64,000 bases of DNA from Tistlia consotensis USBA 355. Its GTDB lineage: Bacteria; Pseudomonadota; Alphaproteobacteria; Kiloniellales; DSM-21159. The notes below the pieces were generated by a model. It made no database searches, was not told the origin of the DNA, and saw only the letters and a list, made by a program, of their open reading frames with translations. Below, in pieces: positions 1 through 7,271 of the stretch; the first letter of the stretch is position 1; each line of letters starts with the position of its first letter. The stretch covers positions 186,001 to 250,000 of the forward strand of contig NZ_FWZX01000001.1 of the NCBI RefSeq assembly GCF_900177295.1, in the 5' to 3' direction. The position numbers and the translations under genes were made by a program.

Positions 1-643
1 GCGCGCGCTCGATGGTCGAGAGCGACTCCCGGGCCTTGCCGGTCAGGTCGGCGACGCGGCCGAGCGCGCCCAGCATGTTGGTGTAGTCGCGCGTGCCCGG
101 CTTGGCGTCGGGCTTCTCGAAGACCTCGCAGCCGATCTTGTCGAGCTTGCCGCCCTGCAGCTCCAGTACGTCGGCGACCCGGTCGATCAGCGCGTCCAGC
201 AGGCCGGCCAGGGTGACCTGGGCGGCGGCGCAGCTCTCCGGGTTGCGCTCCAGGTACTGGGCGAAGGTCTTGAAGGGCATCGGGTCGGAGTAGCGCAGGG
301 TCAGCAGCCGCCGGCCGGCCAGCACGAAGGAGATCGGCGAGGTCTGCGGCTCGTCGCTGTCCGACTTCACCAGCGCGCTGACCGTCACGTAGATCGCGTC
401 GCCCTCGCGGTAGAGCCGGCTGGAGGGCTCGATCTCGCTGGCCTCCTCGCGGGTCGGCAGGAACATCCAGAGCGCCGACTCCAGGGCCTGGCGCTCCTCC
501 GGATCGGGCGACATCACGTCGATCCAGACGGCGTCCTCGGGAATCACGTCCCCCGTCTCGAAGGCGACCCGCTCGACCGCCGACTGCCGGGCGTCCCCGC
601 CCTGCTGCGTTCCGGCCGGACGGTAGCGGTAGACGTGGATCAT
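1..643 (-). CDS. CorA-family divalent cation transporter, N-terminal part (cut by window edge)
   Basis: An open frame of about 214 codons starts at ATG 643-641 and runs off the left edge. The translation begins MIHVYRYRP and contains VWIDVMSPDPEE, LPTREEASEIE and a following SSRLY. These match the cytoplasmic N-terminal domain of CorA-type Mg2+/Co2+/Ni2+ channels, which sit in the inner membrane as pentamers. The two C-terminal membrane helices and the GMN selectivity motif lie outside the window, so transport function is inferred from the family. It is transcribed away from the ABC1 kinase neighbourhood and shows no obvious operon partner here. Confidence 0.8.
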   Translation of the reverse strand, partial: MIHVYRYRPAGTQQGGDARQSAVERVAFETGDVIPEDAVWIDVMSPDPEERQALESALWMFLPTREEASEIEPSSRLYREGDAIYVTVSALVKSDSDEPQTSPISFVLAGRRLLTLRYSDPMPFKTFAQYLERNPESCAAAQVTLAGLLDALIDRVADVLELQGGKLDKIGCEVFEKPDAKPGTRDYTNMLGALGRVADLTGKARESLSTIERA

Positions 644-763
644 CGGCGCGTTCCCTGCTGGCCTCTCCTTTTGGCAAAGCCCGGAGCTTCGGGGAAGGGG
701 GGTTGAGCGGCGCGCCGCCCCTCACCCGCGCGCACCTCGCCGCAGGCCCGGGCCGAAGCCCCC

Positions 764-2182
764 CTACGGCACCTCTTCCGGCAGGCCGACGGCCTTCAGC
801 GCCGCCTTCTGGCGCTTCGCCAGGGCCCTGGCGTCGAAGCCGGCGATCAGCTCGCGGAACACGCGGTGCCAGTTGATCTCGGCCTTGAGGTGCAGGAAGA
901 CCGAGCCGAGGCCGATCGCGGCGCGGTCCATCAGCACGAACTCGCGCGGCGGCCTGACGCCGCCGAGGCGGCGCAGCTCCTTGTGCACCTGGCCGGCCGC
1001 CTCGGCGCCGGCGAAGGAGCCGGCCTCGCCCATGATCGACTGGGCCTTGTCCTCGAGCAGCGGCTTGTAGAGGAAGCGCGCCCAGATGTTGAGCGCCGCC
1101 ATCAGCTCCGGCTTGTCGGCGATGCCGGCGAAGCCCCAGGACTCGTAGGCCTTGACCGCGAGCGCGTCGTCGTCGCTCTCGAAGGCCCGGTAGAGGTCGA
1201 TGACGCCCTCGACGAAGCCCGGCCGGAACACCCGGACGCAGCCGAAGTCGAGCAGGTTGACCCCGCCGTCGGGCCTGACCGAGTAGTTGCCCAGGTGCGG
1301 GTCGCCGTGGATCACGCCGTAGAAGTAGAATGGCACGTACCAGGCCCGGAACATGTTGAGGGCGATCCGGTTGCGCGTCTCCTGGTCGGCGCCGGCGGCG
1401 ACCTCGAGCAGCGGCCGGCCCTCCAGCCAGGTCATGGTCAGCAGGCGCCGGGTCGTGAGCTCCGGCAGCGGCTCGGGCACCGTGACGCCGGCCTCCTCGG
1501 CCAGCATCCGGCGATAGAGCGCCATGTGCCTGGCCTCGCGCTCGTAGTCGAGCTCCTCGCGCAGCCGCGCGGTCAGCTCGGCGTAGATCTCCGAGGTGTC
1601 GATGGCCCGGTCGTACTGGCGGTAGACCGAGAAGGCGAGGCGCAGCTGCTGGACGTCGGCCTCGACCGCCGAGGCCATGTCCGGGTACTGCAGCTTGCAG
1701 GCCAGCAGCCTGCCGTCCCTCTCGGCCTTGTGGACCTGGCCGAGCGAGGCGGCGGCCGCGGCCTCCCGGCCGAAGCTCTCGAAGCGCCCCTCCCAGCCCG
1801 CGCCGAGCTCGCTGCGCATGCGCCGGCGCACGAAGGGCCAGCCCATCGGCGGCGCGTTGGACTGCAGCTGGCGCAGCTCCTCGGCGTACTCGCGCGGCAG
1901 CGCATCGGGGATCGTCGCCAGGATCTGCGCCGCCTTCATCAGCGGCCCCTTGAGCCCGCCGAGCGCCGCCTTGAGCTGGCGCGAGTGCCGGCCCTTGTCG
2001 AGCGTCGTGCCGAGCACGCGGTTGCCGGCCAGCTGCGCCGCCAGCCAGCCGACCTCGCCGCCGACCTGGGCGAAACGCCGCAGCCGCCCGCCGAGCCGCG
2101 CCCCCTCGTCCCCGAAGCCGCGCTCGTCGAAAGCCTCCGCGGGGCCGCCGCCTCTGTCGCTTTTCGTCATGGGCGAGGACAT
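764..2182 (-). CDS. ABC1/AarF (UbiB-like) atypical kinase family protein
   Basis: A protein of about 472 residues with the hallmarks of the ABC1 atypical kinase family, whose UbiB members support ubiquinone synthesis. Visible signatures are GPLMKAAQ (the family's KxGQ-type helix), an alanine-rich loop AAAASLGQVHKA instead of a normal P-loop, the lysine in CKLQYPD, the catalytic loop HGDPHLGNY and the metal-binding LDFGCVR. The start is uncertain: ATG at 2182 and ATG at 2170 (MTKSDRGG) are both possible and neither has a clear ribosome binding site. A much longer open frame continues upstream but runs antisense over fpr and is not part of the gene. The substrate is unknown. Confidence 0.85.
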   Translation of the reverse strand: MSSPMTKSDRGGGPAEAFDERGFGDEGARLGGRLRRFAQVGGEVGWLAAQLAGNRVLGTTLDKGRHSRQLKAALGGLKGPLMKAAQILATIPDALPREYAEELRQLQSNAPPMGWPFVRRRMRSELGAGWEGRFESFGREAAAAASLGQVHKAERDGRLLACKLQYPDMASAVEADVQQLRLAFSVYRQYDRAIDTSEIYAELTARLREELDYEREARHMALYRRMLAEEAGVTVPEPLPELTTRRLLTMTWLEGRPLLEVAAGADQETRNRIALNMFRAWYVPFYFYGVIHGDPHLGNYSVRPDGGVNLLDFGCVRVFRPGFVEGVIDLYRAFESDDDALAVKAYESWGFAGIADKPELMAALNIWARFLYKPLLEDKAQSIMGEAGSFAGAEAAGQVHKELRRLGGVRPPREFVLMDRAAIGLGSVFLHLKAEINWHRVFRELIAGFDARALAKRQKAALKAVGLPEEVP

Positions 2183-2527
2183 GGGGCAGCGGCAGCGGGA
2201 AGTCCAGCCGCGGAAGCGGGGCCGCGCAGGGTCCGGCGCGGCCCGGAGCCGCCTCCCGGCAGAGCCGACCCCAGGGAAGGCGGGGTTATTTGCTGCTGCC
2301 GGCGACGGGCGCGACAGAGCGAATCTTCCCTCCGTCACCGCCTCCCCTCGACCTGCGTGCATGCCTGGGTTTCGCCCCGCTTCTGCCCGGCTTCTTTTCC
2401 TTGCGTTCCGCGGCCGAGCCGTTAAATGACGGAGCCTCGCCACCGGTTCGGAGGGCGGTCGAACCGCCCCCGCGGACAGGCCCGTGGCGAGGAAAATCCA
2501 TGCAACTGAGCTGGGAGCCCGTGGCCC
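2183..2527 (+). promoter_or_regulatory. Divergent intergenic region with a nested hairpin in the fpr leader
   Basis: This 345-nt gap separates the ABC1 kinase gene (minus strand) from fpr (plus strand). The part from about 2290 to 2420 is pyrimidine-rich. A nested stem lies close to fpr: CCTCGCCAC at 2435-2443 pairs perfectly with GTGGCGAGG at 2484-2492 and encloses GGTTCG (2445-2450) pairing with CGAACC (2460-2465). A candidate ribosome binding site for fpr, GGGAG at 2512-2516, follows. I see no gene in this gap. Promoter positions cannot be fixed by eye. Confidence 0.45.
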
Positions 2528-3322
2528 ATGGCGTCCGACGCCCTTGCCCTGCCGAAGACCGTCACCGAGGAGAGCGTCCTTGCCGTACGCCACTGGACCG
2601 ACGAGCTCTTCTCGTTCCGCCTGACCCGGCCGGCGAGCTTCCGCTTCCGCTCCGGCGAGTTCGTCCTGCTCGGCCTGATGAACGGCGAGAAGCCGCTGCT
2701 GCGCGCCTACTCGATCGCCAGCCCGTCCTGGGACGACGGCCTCGACTTCTACTCGATCAAGGTGTCCGACGGGCCGCTGACCTCGCGGCTCCAGCACATC
2801 CAGCCGGGCGACCCGGTCCTGCTCGGCAGGAAGCCGACCGGCACCCTGGTGCTCGACGCCCTGAAGCCCGGCCGGCGCCTGTTCCTGCTGTCGACCGGCA
2901 CCGGCATCGCGCCCTTCGCCAGCCTGCTGCGCGAGCCCGAGACCTACGAGAAGTTCGACCGGGTCGTGCTGACCCACACCTGCCGCAACGTCGCCGACCT
3001 GGCCTGCGGCGCCGAGCTGGTCGACGCCCTGGCGGAGGACCCGCTGGTCGGCGAGATCGCGCCGCAGCGCGTCACCTACTACGCCAGCACGACCCGCGAG
3101 GACTTCGTCCACACCGGCCGGATCACCGACCTGATCGCCAGCGGCAAGCTGTTCGCCGACCTGGGCCTGGAAGGCTTCGATCCGGCGAGCGACCGGGTCA
3201 TGATCTGCGGCTCCATGGCGATGATCGCCGACACGAAGGCGCTCTGCGAGGGCGCCGGCCTGGCCGAGGGCTCCAACGCCAACCCTGGCGACTTCCTAGT
3301 CGAGAAGGCCTTCGCGGACTAG
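2528..3322 (+). CDS. fpr: Ferredoxin/flavodoxin--NADP(+) reductase
   Basis: A 264-residue FAD protein that transfers electrons between NADPH and ferredoxin or flavodoxin in the cytoplasm. The N-terminal half is the FAD domain with RAYSIASPSWD (the RxYS motif) and the partner KVSDGPLTSRL. The C-terminal half is the NADP domain with LLSTGTGIAPFASLL, VVLTHTCR and MICGSMAM. It ends VEKAFAD, typical of the bacterial-type short subclass that ends near the flavin without an aromatic extension. The length is normal for the family. The next gene, 86 nt downstream on the same strand, is an IsdG-like haem monooxygenase, a plausible electron acceptor. Confidence 0.93.
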   Translation: MASDALALPKTVTEESVLAVRHWTDELFSFRLTRPASFRFRSGEFVLLGLMNGEKPLLRAYSIASPSWDDGLDFYSIKVSDGPLTSRLQHIQPGDPVLLGRKPTGTLVLDALKPGRRLFLLSTGTGIAPFASLLREPETYEKFDRVVLTHTCRNVADLACGAELVDALAEDPLVGEIAPQRVTYYASTTREDFVHTGRITDLIASGKLFADLGLEGFDPASDRVMICGSMAMIADTKALCEGAGLAEGSNANPGDFLVEKAFAD

Positions 3323-3328
3323 GTAGGG

Positions 3329-3370
3329 GCGCAGAGGCCCGAGCGCAGGGACCCGGGCGCAGAAGCCCGA
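3329..3370. repeat. Degenerate 14-nt tandem repeat, three copies
   Basis: Three adjacent 14-nt units fill the gap between fpr and the haem monooxygenase gene: 3329-3342 (gcgcagaggcccga), 3343-3356 (gcgcagggacccgg) and 3357-3370 (gcgcagaagcccga). Units one and three differ at a single base. A fourth partial unit may follow. It looks like a small minisatellite in a non-coding spacer. Confidence 0.7.
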
Positions 3371-3408
3371 GCGCCCGGCCCCACCCGACCGAGAAGGAGC
3401 AGCCCCGC

Positions 3409-3732
3409 ATGTTCGTCGCGATGAACCGCTTCCGCATCAAGCCCGGCCGCGAGGCCGAGTTCGAGGAGATCTGGCGCAGCCGCGACAGCCACCTGAAGGC
3501 CGTGCCGGGCTTCCGCGCCTTCCACCTGCTGAAGGGGCCGGCCCGCGAGGGCCAGGCGCTCTACGCGACCCACACCGTCTGGGACTCGAAGGCCGACTTC
3601 GAGGCCTGGACCCGCTCCGAGGCCTTCCGCCTTGCCCACGCCGGCGCCGGCTCCAAGCGCGACCTCTACCTCGGCCCGCCCGAGTTCGAGGGCTTCGAAC
3701 CGGTCGAGGGCACGGCGGAGACGGCGGCCTGA
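3409..3732 (+). CDS. IsdG/HmoA-like haem-degrading monooxygenase (ABM domain)
   Basis: A 107-residue protein with the antibiotic-biosynthesis-monooxygenase fold signature. It starts MFVAMNRFRIKPG and contains FEEIWRSR, GFRAFHLLKG and FEAWTRSEAF followed by LAHA. By direct count it has Asn6, Trp67 and His77, matching the Asn7/Trp67/His77 residues known for IsdG-type haem oxygenases, which open haem and release iron. Members need an external electron donor. The fpr gene directly upstream in the same direction could supply it, but that pairing is inference. The start is ATG 3409, preceded by AGAAGGAG at an 8-nt spacing. The alternative is a generic ABM-domain protein that does not degrade haem. 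Confidence 0.75.
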   Translation: MFVAMNRFRIKPGREAEFEEIWRSRDSHLKAVPGFRAFHLLKGPAREGQALYATHTVWDSKADFEAWTRSEAFRLAHAGAGSKRDLYLGPPEFEGFEPVEGTAETAA

Positions 3733-3747
3733 GCCGCGGACGGCGGC

Positions 3748-4536
3748 TCAGACGTGGCCGTAGAAGTCGCGGTGGGCGACCACCGAATAGGCGTAGTCCA
3801 TCAGCGTCGACCAGCTGAAGACCGGCAGGTCCAGGGCCCTCTGGATGCTGCGCCCGAAGGGCTGGAAGCCGGTGCATTCCAGGACCAGCGCTCCCATCGC
3901 CGGATGCCGTGCGGCGAAGGCCTCGGCGACGCGCAGCAGGTCGGCCTCGGCGGTCTCGTAGTCCGCGGTCGGCAGGTCCGGGCGCAGGTCCCGGGTCCAG
4001 AGGCTGTCGAACTCGGGACACTGCCCGCCGTCCTTGGCCCCCGCCACGACATAGTTCGTCCCGAGCGTCACGCCGACCGACTCAAGGTGCCGCTGCTCCA
4101 GGCGGTCGCCCTCGGCCACCAGCACCCCGACCAGCCGGCGCGGCCCGATCAGGCGCTGGGCCAGCGGCACCTGCAGCAGGCTCGACAGGAAGACCGGGAT
4201 ATCGACGGCCTCGGCGATCTCGCGCTGGAACCAGGCGAAGTAGCCGCATTCGGCGGCGATCGCCCGGCAACCCAGGCGCTCCAGCTTGCGCGCCGCCCGG
4301 ATCACCGGCTCCAGACAGGGTGACTTGTCCGCCTCGCGGACCAGGCCGTGGATGTCGACGCCCTCGGCGATCTCGTACTGGATCGGAAAGGGATAGGCGC
4401 TGGCGTTGCGCAGGTCGCCCGGGAAGCCCGGATAGACCTCGTCGAGCAGGATGACGCCCAGGCCCATGCCGTAGCAGCAGTGGCCGCGCCGCGCGCGGAT
4501 CCGCGTGATCGACCTGTCGCGAGACTGCTGCAGCAC
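3748..4536 (-). CDS. Aspartate/glutamate racemase superfamily protein
   Basis: A 262-residue protein resembling the Asp/Glu/hydantoin racemase superfamily, which uses two cysteines as acid-base catalysts on opposite faces of the substrate. Two family-like cysteine contexts are visible: AIAAECGYFAWF in the first half and LVLECTGFQPFG in the second. The N-terminus is unusual, with CCYGMGLGVILLDEV and YPGFPGDLRN, which suggests a subgroup distinct from glutamate racemase MurI. It is transcribed divergently from a LysR-type gene, the usual arrangement for a regulator and its target, so it may belong to a small catabolic function. The substrate is not evident. Confidence 0.7.
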   Translation of the reverse strand: MLQQSRDRSITRIRARRGHCCYGMGLGVILLDEVYPGFPGDLRNASAYPFPIQYEIAEGVDIHGLVREADKSPCLEPVIRAARKLERLGCRAIAAECGYFAWFQREIAEAVDIPVFLSSLLQVPLAQRLIGPRRLVGVLVAEGDRLEQRHLESVGVTLGTNYVVAGAKDGGQCPEFDSLWTRDLRPDLPTADYETAEADLLRVAEAFAARHPAMGALVLECTGFQPFGRSIQRALDLPVFSWSTLMDYAYSVVAHRDFYGHV

Positions 4537-4630
4537 GGCCCACCTCCCGGACGACGACTTGCCGCGGGATCCTGGTTCGTTATTTTCTTCCGTTCAAATC
4601 ATGTTTCATTATGTCGATGAGGCACATCCG
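4537..4630. promoter_or_regulatory. AT-rich divergent promoter region between racemase and LysR genes
   Basis: The 94-nt gap between the divergent racemase and LysR genes contains a stretch (about 4574-4618) much richer in A and T than its surroundings. This is where both promoters and a LysR operator would be expected. Possible T-N11-A pairs exist but none stands out as a strong inverted repeat. The downstream end carries ATGAGG at 4617-4622, a ribosome binding site for the LysR start at 4631. Confidence 0.4.
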
Positions 4631-5560
4631 ATGGACCCGGCCGGCAACAGGGAAATCCCGATCCGCCGCGTCCGCAGCCTGCTCGCCGTCATCAATCACC
4701 AGAGCTTCACCCTGGCCGCCGAGGCACTGGGCCTGACCCAGCCCGCGGTCACCCAGCACGTCCAGCAGCTCGAGGCGCAGCTCGGGGCGACGCTGATCCG
4801 GCGGCAGGGCGGGACGATCGAGCTGACCCCGGCCGGCGCGGCCCTGCTGCCGGCGCTGCGCGGCCTGCTCGACGGCCATGCCGCGCTGCTCGACCAGCTG
4901 CGCTCGCTCGGCCGCGGCACCGCGGAGATCCTGCGCGTCGCCAGCCCGGCCTCCTTCGCTGCGCTGTTCCTGGCTCCCGCCTTCGCCGCCCTGCGGCCGC
5001 GCTTCCCGGCCCAGGTCCTCGACGTCCGCGAGATCGACGACGCCGAGGCCTTCGAGCGGCTGCGCAGCGGCCGCGTCGACCTCGCCGTCACCGGCATCTG
5101 GACGCCGACCCGCGGCCTGGTCTTCGAGCCGCTGTGCCGGGACCGCGCCTGCGTCGTGCTGCCGGCCGGCCATCCCCTGGCCGGGCACGCGGAGCCGTCG
5201 ATCGACGAGGTGATCGCCTATCCCTTCGTGCGCTCGCCGATCGGCACGGCCTCGGACAGCCTGGTCGCGACGGCCCTGGGCGGCCGCTTCGCCGAGCTGC
5301 AGGTGACCTGCGAGGCGCGCCAGCTGGTCACCGCGCTCGCCATGGTCGCCGCCGGGCTCGGCCTGACCGTGCTGCCGGAGCTCTCGGTGCTGGCCTGCCG
5401 GATGGAAGGCATCGTCCTGCGCCCGCTGGCCGGTGCCGGCCTGTCGCGGGTCACCGGCCTGGTCACCACCGAGGACTTCCGCCCCTCCCGCTTCGTCGCC
5501 GCCCTGCTCGCCGCGCTGCGCGCGGCGGCCGCCGCCTCACGCTGGCGCTACGAAGCGTAG
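4631..5560 (+). CDS. LysR-family transcriptional regulator
   Basis: A 309-residue LysR-type regulator. The N-terminal winged helix-turn-helix is visible as VRSLLAVINHQSF, AAEALGLTQPAVTQHV and LEAQLGATLIRR. The effector-binding domain begins near LRVASPASFAALFLAPAF and includes GRVDLAVTGIW. The frame is open upstream with ATG codons at 4505 and 4601, but ATG 4631 has ATGAGG 8 nt upstream and gives the normal family length, so it is preferred. It is divergent from the Asp/Glu racemase gene and probably controls it, by analogy with LysR gene pairs. Confidence 0.88.
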   Translation: MDPAGNREIPIRRVRSLLAVINHQSFTLAAEALGLTQPAVTQHVQQLEAQLGATLIRRQGGTIELTPAGAALLPALRGLLDGHAALLDQLRSLGRGTAEILRVASPASFAALFLAPAFAALRPRFPAQVLDVREIDDAEAFERLRSGRVDLAVTGIWTPTRGLVFEPLCRDRACVVLPAGHPLAGHAEPSIDEVIAYPFVRSPIGTASDSLVATALGGRFAELQVTCEARQLVTALAMVAAGLGLTVLPELSVLACRMEGIVLRPLAGAGLSRVTGLVTTEDFRPSRFVAALLAALRAAAAASRWRYEA

Positions 5561-5589
5561 GGCGCGCCCCGGCCGGGCGGCGCCGGCCG

Positions 5590-5823
5590 TCACCGCGCGC
5601 CCGGCGGCGCCCCGCAGCACCGGATCGCCTCGACGTCGGCCCGCCCGATGCCGATGTCGGCCAGCAGGTAGTCCGGCAGCTCGGCCAGCCACTCGGCGTC
5701 GCGCCCGTTGCGCCAGCGCCGGCTGGCCGCGCGGAGCGGCAGCAACAGCACGCGCCCGGCCGCCGGGAAGAAGGCCGGCCGCGCGGCCCGGCCGAAGGGG
5801 TCGAACGAAGTCTGCAGCGTCAT
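5590..5823 (-). CDS. DUF1127 (YjiS-like) small protein
   Basis: A 77-residue protein with a basic N-terminal stretch (LRAASRRWRNGRD) and the typical DUF1127 ending, WLAELPDYLLADIG then RADVEAI. DUF1127 proteins are small arginine-rich factors common in alphaproteobacteria; some affect RNA turnover, phosphate or carbon responses. The role here is unknown. The start ATG 5823 is preceded by GAGGAGAG, a strong ribosome binding site. It is divergent from the Lrp/AsnC gene and may share its control region. Confidence 0.82.
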   Translation of the reverse strand: MTLQTSFDPFGRAARPAFFPAAGRVLLLPLRAASRRWRNGRDAEWLAELPDYLLADIGIGRADVEAIRCCGAPPGAR

Positions 5824-5927
5824 GATGCTCTCTCCTCGGAAGGGCGCGGAAGGGCCCGTCGCCGTGGGAAGAGCCTCGGGCACCGGCCTTGCGGCGGGTG
5901 CGCGATCGCCGCGTCGCCGTGCGAAGG

Positions 5928-5964
5928 ACGCGCAAACTTCGCCCCTCGACGCGGAATCTTCGCG
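5928..5964. promoter_or_regulatory. Pair of direct repeats in the DUF1127-Lrp control region (candidate operator)
   Basis: Two 16-nt direct repeats, acgcgcaaacttcgcc at 5928-5943 and acgcggaatcttcgcg at 5949-5964, agree at 13 of 16 positions. Their starts are 21 bp apart, two helical turns. Lrp/AsnC proteins bind phased repeated sites and often control their own gene, so this is a candidate autoregulatory operator. That role is inferred from position and phasing only. Confidence 0.4.
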
Positions 5965-6044
5965 CGGCGGGGCGCTTCGCCCTGGAGCCCGGGCCCGTCC
6001 CGCCGTACCAAGGAGGGACCCGCGACGCGGCAGAAGGGGATCCC

Positions 6045-6485
6045 GTGGCCGAGCTCGACAGCTTCGACTTCCGCCTGCTGGCGCTGCTGCAGGAGAACAG
6101 CCGGCGCACCGGCAAGGAGCTCTCGGCCCTGGTCGGCCTGTCGGCCGCGGCCTGCCTGCGCCGGGTCCAGCGGCTACGCGAGATCGGCGCGATCGAGCGC
6201 GAGGTCGCGGTCGTCGCCCCCGGCTTCCTCGGCCGCCGGGTCACGCTGCTCGTGCTGCTGACCCTGGAGCGCGACCGGCCCGAGCGGGTCGCCGAGACCA
6301 AGGCCGAGCTGATCGGCCAGCCCGAGGTCTCCCACGTCTGGCACGTGACCGGCGAGCCCGACTTCGTGGTCAAGCTGGCAGTTCCCGACATGTCCGACTA
6401 CGCCCGCTTCACCGAGCGCCACTTCTACAAGCCCTGGATCAAGCGCTTCGAGAGCCTGGCCGTGCTGAGCGAGACGACACGGTGA
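6045..6485 (+). CDS. Lrp/AsnC-family transcriptional regulator
   Basis: A 146-residue protein with an N-terminal helix-turn-helix (DFRLLALLQENSR, GKELSALVGLS, LRRVQRLREIGAI) followed by the RAM/AsnC ligand-binding domain (VTLLVLLTLERDR, VSHVWHVTGEPDF, FTERHFY). Such proteins sense amino acids and act as octamers or similar assemblies. There is no ATG near the expected start. GTG 6045 is preceded by AAGGGG at a 5-nt spacing and gives MAELDSFDFRLL, so it is chosen. No adjacent amino-acid gene identifies its target. Confidence 0.87.
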   Translation: MAELDSFDFRLLALLQENSRRTGKELSALVGLSAAACLRRVQRLREIGAIEREVAVVAPGFLGRRVTLLVLLTLERDRPERVAETKAELIGQPEVSHVWHVTGEPDFVVKLAVPDMSDYARFTERHFYKPWIKRFESLAVLSETTR

Positions 6486-6673
6486 CGGCGAACTGCTTTC
6501 CGTTCGAGCTGGCAGGAGGAGGCTCTCCCAGGCAGTTCACTCGCCGCAACAGGCTCCAAATTCGAGACCTCTACACCGGGCAAAATCGTTGCAGAAAGCG
6601 CTGACTATCCCGTGCTTCATGCGTAACATGCCGAGATCCGCTCCGGCGCTGACACACGTCATGGGAGATGAGC

Positions 6674-7213
6674 ATGCAGCGTGACGAGTCGAAATCCGTG
6701 AAAGCGATCCAGGCCAATTCAGCCCAGGCTGACCCGGACGTGCGCAACGCACTCGTTATCGACGACATCGCCGCCGTGTTGGGGCTTGCTACTTCCGCGG
6801 TGAAGACAGGAAAATCCGCTTATGAACATTTGAAACCTGATGTCCCGCTAGTAGTTACAGTCAATGACTCGACGTCTGAACTTAACCTCCGTCATATCCT
6901 TCTATCCATAAAAAATGTCTCTAACCACTGTGTATACATTGAGGCAATAAAAGCTGACGAGCTGAGAACTATATCCATACCAACAACTGAAAAGGGGTTC
7001 AACAAAAAGGGAAAATGCATTCCCGTTCGGCTATTACCAAATGAAGAGATAAATTTTAAGTTAACGCTCGATATAGCGATATCAAGCGATCTATTCAAGA
7101 ACCCAGTTAGGAAAATTAGGATTGGATATTGCTGGCTGTCGAACAAAGATCCAAATCAATATCTCGATGTAGTCACAGCAATACGATGGGAAGGCTCTTT
7201 CTCATGCCCCTAA
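6674..7213 (+). CDS. AT-rich orphan gene, hypothetical protein
   Basis: A 179-residue protein whose gene has strikingly lower G+C and a different codon choice (many ATA, AAA, AAT and TTA codons) from every neighbour. I do not recognise the family. The N-terminal third is predicted helical (VIDDIAAVLGLATSAVK), then a beta-rich part follows with LVVTVNDS, HILLSIKNVSNH and KIRIGYCWLSN. This is loosely like a small beta-sandwich with no obvious catalytic motif. ATG 6674 is preceded by GGGAG at a 6-nt spacing; ATG 6668 is an alternative. The base composition suggests recent transfer. No integrase or flanking repeat is visible. Confidence 0.6.
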   Translation: MQRDESKSVKAIQANSAQADPDVRNALVIDDIAAVLGLATSAVKTGKSAYEHLKPDVPLVVTVNDSTSELNLRHILLSIKNVSNHCVYIEAIKADELRTISIPTTEKGFNKKGKCIPVRLLPNEEINFKLTLDIAISSDLFKNPVRKIRIGYCWLSNKDPNQYLDVVTAIRWEGSFSCP

Positions 7214-7271
7214 CATCTTTCTGATCGTCAGATAAGCCGCCGACGCTAAGAGCAATCTCATAGCCAATTGA

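Noticed and set aside
2183-3112. Upstream extension of the ABC1 kinase reading frame to 3112
   Set aside because: It runs antisense across fpr and has no family similarity; it reflects the high G+C content, which leaves few stop codons in shadow frames.
3323-3408. Terminator between fpr and the haem monooxygenase gene
   Set aside because: The spacer is filled by 14-nt tandem units and has no clear stem followed by a U-run.
4604-4612. TTTCATTAT before the LysR gene as a third copy of the IclR-locus motif
   Set aside because: Only nine bases match, no palindrome surrounds it, and AT-rich promoters share such words; not strong enough to claim a common regulator.
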